Of a stretch of 10,667 nucleotides of DNA, positions 8,944-10,667 are shown piece after piece (position 1 is the stretch's first letter; every line of letters starts with the position of its first letter). The notes under the pieces were generated by a model. It saw only the letters and a program-made list of their open reading frames with translations, did not search any database and was not told where the DNA came from. This stretch comes from Gonapodya prolifera JEL478 (lineage: Eukaryota > Monoblepharomycota > Monoblepharidomycetes > Monoblepharidales > Gonapodyaceae). The position numbers were made by a program, and so were the translations under genes. The stretch covers positions 270,217 to 280,883 of the forward strand of contig KQ965793.1 of NCBI GenBank assembly GCA_001574975.1, in the 5' to 3' direction.

Positions 8944-9023
8944 GGCCAGACTTGTAGCATTCTTGTGAAACATCAATCATCCATTTGGGCATAAAGTGAA
9001 CCCAAACCAGCCAATCCTTAACA

Positions 9024-9035
9024 GGTTATGAGCCC
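9024..9035 (+). other. Primer-binding site, complementary to initiator tRNA-Met anticodon arm
   Basis: GGTTATGAGCCC directly follows the CA end of the LTR. It is a 12-nt perfect complement of GGGCTCATAACC, the anticodon stem-loop of yeast-type initiator tRNA-Met. Drosophila copia is known to use a 5' half of initiator tRNA-Met in this way, rather than its 3' end. The tRNA sequence is from memory and the match should be checked against the host tRNA. Confidence 0.7.
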
Positions 9036-9126
9036 ATCCTGCTGAAGGAATCTGGACTTGGATCTGGTTTTATTGTACATTGGTGCAGTTGTGTGATAAG
9101 TTGAAAGTGGAATGGGAAGTGACATC
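9036..9126 (+). other. Element C leader
   Basis: The 91 nt between the primer-binding site and the gag ATG, where a packaging signal would lie. An out-of-frame ATG occurs at 9110; nothing else is recognised. Confidence 0.5.
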
Positions 9127-9778
9127 ATGTCTGACAAACTCAAACTGTCACCCAGCCAGCTGGGGACAGCCACACATGTGGCCACAGCAGTGGGCGAGTG
9201 TGGCGCAGCAATGGGCGAGTGTGACCACAGTAGACCACAGTAGGCCATAGTAGTGATATATAAGCACACCTGCAGGACAGACTGCATGTTTGGCGTTGTG
9301 GTTCTGCAGGTGAGACTATCTGAGACCCTCACATGTATCACATACTCATAAATCATTGCAGTCCTGCAGCACACAGGTCTCATGGAGCACCCCTAGGTTG
9401 GGTAGCACAAACCCTCTGAATTCAAAAGGAGTGTGGAAGTCTTGAAGGAGCAGAAGAAGTACTGGGTGTGGGCAAAGAGGGCTATGTTCTATCTCAGAAC
9501 TGTGCCTGATGCCCTGGAAATTTTGGAAGGAAGGAAGGGATGTCCTGCTGACACCTCAGAGGACAGGGAGGCAAGGGAGAGGTGGATACAATTGGATACA
9601 GAGCTGATGGCTGCTCTGGCAGGGGGAGTGAGTGATGATGTTTTGAAGAAGGTGGAGAAGACAGGAACAGCAGCAGCAATGTGGACACTCATTAAGGAGA
9701 AGATGAACAGGCACACACTTGGTAATTGCTTGGCTTACATCAATACACTCCAAGCACTCAGGATCATCACCAGTGCAC
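9127..9778 (+). pseudogene. Element C gag, N-terminal part, split by solo LTR D
   Basis: The gag start is ATG 9127, about 90 nt after the primer site. It gives MSDKLK before the solo LTR at 9146-9407 breaks codon 7. Removing that LTR and one copy of the 5-bp duplication puts 9145 in frame with 9413, and the reading continues PSEFKRSVEVLKEQKKYWVW. Conserved gag features of the UBN2 type follow: KYWVWAKRAMFYL, then WIQLDTELMAAL and AAMWTLIKEKMNRHTLGN. Reading stays open until the second solo LTR at 9779. About 128 residues of gag are recoverable on this side. There is no stop or frame change apart from the insertion, so the host element was probably active when hit. Confidence 0.78.
9146..9407 (+). 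mobile_element. Solo LTR of family D, copy 3 (in gag codon 7 of element C)
   Basis: A 262-bp segment from TGTCACCC to GGGTAGCA with a perfect 5-bp target duplication CAAAC (9141-9145 and 9408-9412). It is a diverged member of the D family. It shares the ends, the CTGCAG hairpin block (9267-9312) and the CCTAGGTTG-GTAGCA tail with the other two. It carries its own tandem repeats: two units built on GGGCGAGTGTG and three built on CCAYAGTAG. TATATAA at 9257-9263 is the likely promoter TATA box. Confidence 0.82.
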
Positions 9779-10018
9779 TGTCACACTGACATCCACTAAT
9801 GTGGAGTATATAGTGTAGTATGAGTGTTGGGTATTAGCTGCTGTGCCACTACTGTGGCCGCGGGTTTAGATNNGCACACCTGCAGGACGTGCCCTAAGTT
9901 TGGCATCACGTTCCTGCAGGTGAGTTCTATGCACATTACGTCTTGCTATATACATCTGATCATATATACACGTTCCTGCAGATTATAGGCTTGTGCAGCT
10001 CACCTAGGTTGTGTAGCA
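9779..10018 (+). mobile_element. Solo LTR of family D, copy 2 (in gag of element C, no target duplication)
   Basis: A 240-bp segment from TGTCACAC to GTGTAGCA, nearly identical (inverted) to the copy at 6547-6786. Its flanks are TGCAC on the left and CGCAG on the right, so there is no 5-bp target duplication. The gag sequence on the two sides does not join: the left part ends before the middle of gag and the right part starts just before the zinc knuckle in another frame. TATATA is at 9807-9812. Two Ns are at 9872-9873. Confidence 0.82.
9877..9922 (+). repeat. Stem-loop in D LTR (copy 2), CTGCAG hairpin
   Basis: CACCTGCAGGACGTG (9877-9891) pairs with CACGTTCCTGCAGGTG (9907-9922) across a 15-nt loop, with one bulged base. 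The same hairpin occurs at 6643-6688 in copy 1. In the diverged copy 3 it lies at 9267-9312 with an altered loop and a G-T wobble, so pairing is kept. It lies just downstream of the TATA box in copy 3. The 3' arm runs into CAGGTGAGT, a 5' splice-site consensus. Confidence 0.65.
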
Positions 10019-10667
10019 CGCAGAGCTACAAGGGGACATCACACCAATCTCTGCATATGCTGCCAGACCTTTCATCAACCCTCCACATTGCTACCAGTGT
10101 GGTTCTACTGGTCACTTGAAGCGTTGGTGTCCCCTACTGATGGACACATGGCAAAGAGGACAGATGGGGTATGGGAGGGGAAGGATTAGTGAAAACAGAG
10201 GAAGGTGCAGTGGAAATCGTGGAAGGCAAAGCTTTGGACCCCAACCTGGTGCTTTAAGAGTTGGAAGTCATAGAACTAGCACCCAGACCCACCAGATTGA
10301 TGTTAGCACTGAAAACATCAATACAGACAGCAATCAACAGTATCTCTCTATTCAAGTGCCACATTGTGAGAAGTCCAGGACTTCCTGGCCATCAGACACA
10401 TCAGCTTCAGTTTCACCAAATGGGAGCATGTGTCTGGTAAAGGGTCATGGCCTTTGCCCTCAAAAGGGGCTGCAGGGTTGCTCTGACCTGCAAGGCCAAA
10501 GTGGAGATAAGTTGACGCAACCATCTGAGATTGTGCAATCTCTTACGTCAGCTGAATGCATTCTTTCCAATGCTGAACAGGAACTAGCTTCAATCATGGC
10601 TCTTGACAGTGCACACAGAGTACTCATTGATTCTGCTGCAAGCCACTGCATCACTCCACTACGTGAA
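10019..10667 (+). CDS. Element C gag C-terminus and start of protease (partial, runs off the edge)
   Basis: An open frame from the end of the solo LTR to the last base, about 216 codons, in frame with codon start 10020. It codes a short linker and then the CCHC zinc knuckle CYQCGSTGHLKRWC (10089-10130), fitting C-X2-C-X4-H-X4-C, which binds the element RNA. A basic Arg-Gly-rich stretch follows (GYGRGR, NRGRCSGNRGR), then a polar Ser/Thr/Gln-rich linker. At 10626-10646 comes IDSAASH, the active site of a copia-type aspartic protease with DSA in place of the usual DSG. The frame has no start of its own because the TAG at 10014, inside the solo LTR, closes it upstream. It is therefore a severed part of the gag-pol gene. 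The rest of pol should follow outside the window. Confidence 0.82.

Larger units (their letters stand above)
8798..9023 (+). mobile_element. Element C 5' LTR
   Basis: A 226-bp LTR from TGTTGA to TTAACA, near-mirror TG...CA ends. It is followed at once by a primer-binding site and gag in the same orientation, so it is the 5' LTR. It carries a TGACTCA array and a TATA box. The right end is well fixed by the primer site. The left end is inferred from the TG terminus at the point where element B breaks off. The 5 bp before it are ATCTT, the expected target duplication to look for beyond the window. Confidence 0.72.

Noticed and set aside
9018-9383. Minus-strand 121-codon frame
   Set aside because: It covers the LTR junction, leader and solo LTR of the + strand element and resembles nothing known.

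Overview
The window is nuclear DNA of a eukaryote with many short GT-AG introns, most likely a zoosporic (chytrid-like) fungus. Two things point there: a fungal-type mitochondrial alanine aminotransferase, and an intron-rich orthologue of the dynein-2 (retrograde intraflagellar transport) intermediate chain WDR34/DYNC2I2. Dikarya have no cilia and lack the second gene. A retrotransposon primer-binding site that complements a yeast-type initiator tRNA-Met also fits a fungus. The species is an inference; both gene identities rest on residue-level matches that survive splicing.

Layout. (1) 27-2949, + strand: alanine aminotransferase in 8 exons, GC-rich, with a 9-bp minisatellite coding a Gly-Gln-rich linker near its N-terminus and a cluster of GC-rich mini-hairpins in intron 2. 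(2) 3091-5306, + strand: DYNC2I2-like WD-repeat protein, which I could resolve into 13 exons giving 486 codons plus stop. Its first five exons are GC-rich like its neighbour and the rest are AT-rich, so a base-composition boundary lies inside the gene near 3.9-4.2 kb. (3) 5307-5837: AT-rich DNA with a possible polyadenylation signal and short inverted repeats, no recognised gene. (4) 5838 to the right edge: a nest of Ty1/copia LTR retrotransposons.

The nest. Element A (+) is a decayed pol fragment from the integrase tail to reverse transcriptase. Element B (-) is the 3' part of a related element: reverse transcriptase end, RNase H, polypurine tract and 3' LTR. It abuts the broken end of A. 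Element C (+) starts with its 5' LTR at the broken end of B, followed by a tRNA-Met primer site, gag with a CCHC zinc knuckle, and the start of the protease at the window edge. A fourth family, D, is present as three solo LTRs of 240-262 bp: one in A (5-bp target duplication GTCTT), one in codon 7 of C's gag (duplication CAAAC), and one in the middle of C's gag with no target duplication and apparent loss of gag sequence. The insertion order reads A, then B, then C, with D later.

The two host genes appear unrelated in function: mitochondrial amino-acid metabolism and flagellar transport. They are tandem and about 140 bp apart. I found no RNA gene, CRISPR array or clearly new multi-gene system. 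The points most worth following are the nested element history, the seven-copy TGACTCA (AP-1/Gcn4-type) array in the LTR of C, the half-tRNA style primer site, the conserved LTR hairpin of family D, and the composition switch inside the dynein gene.
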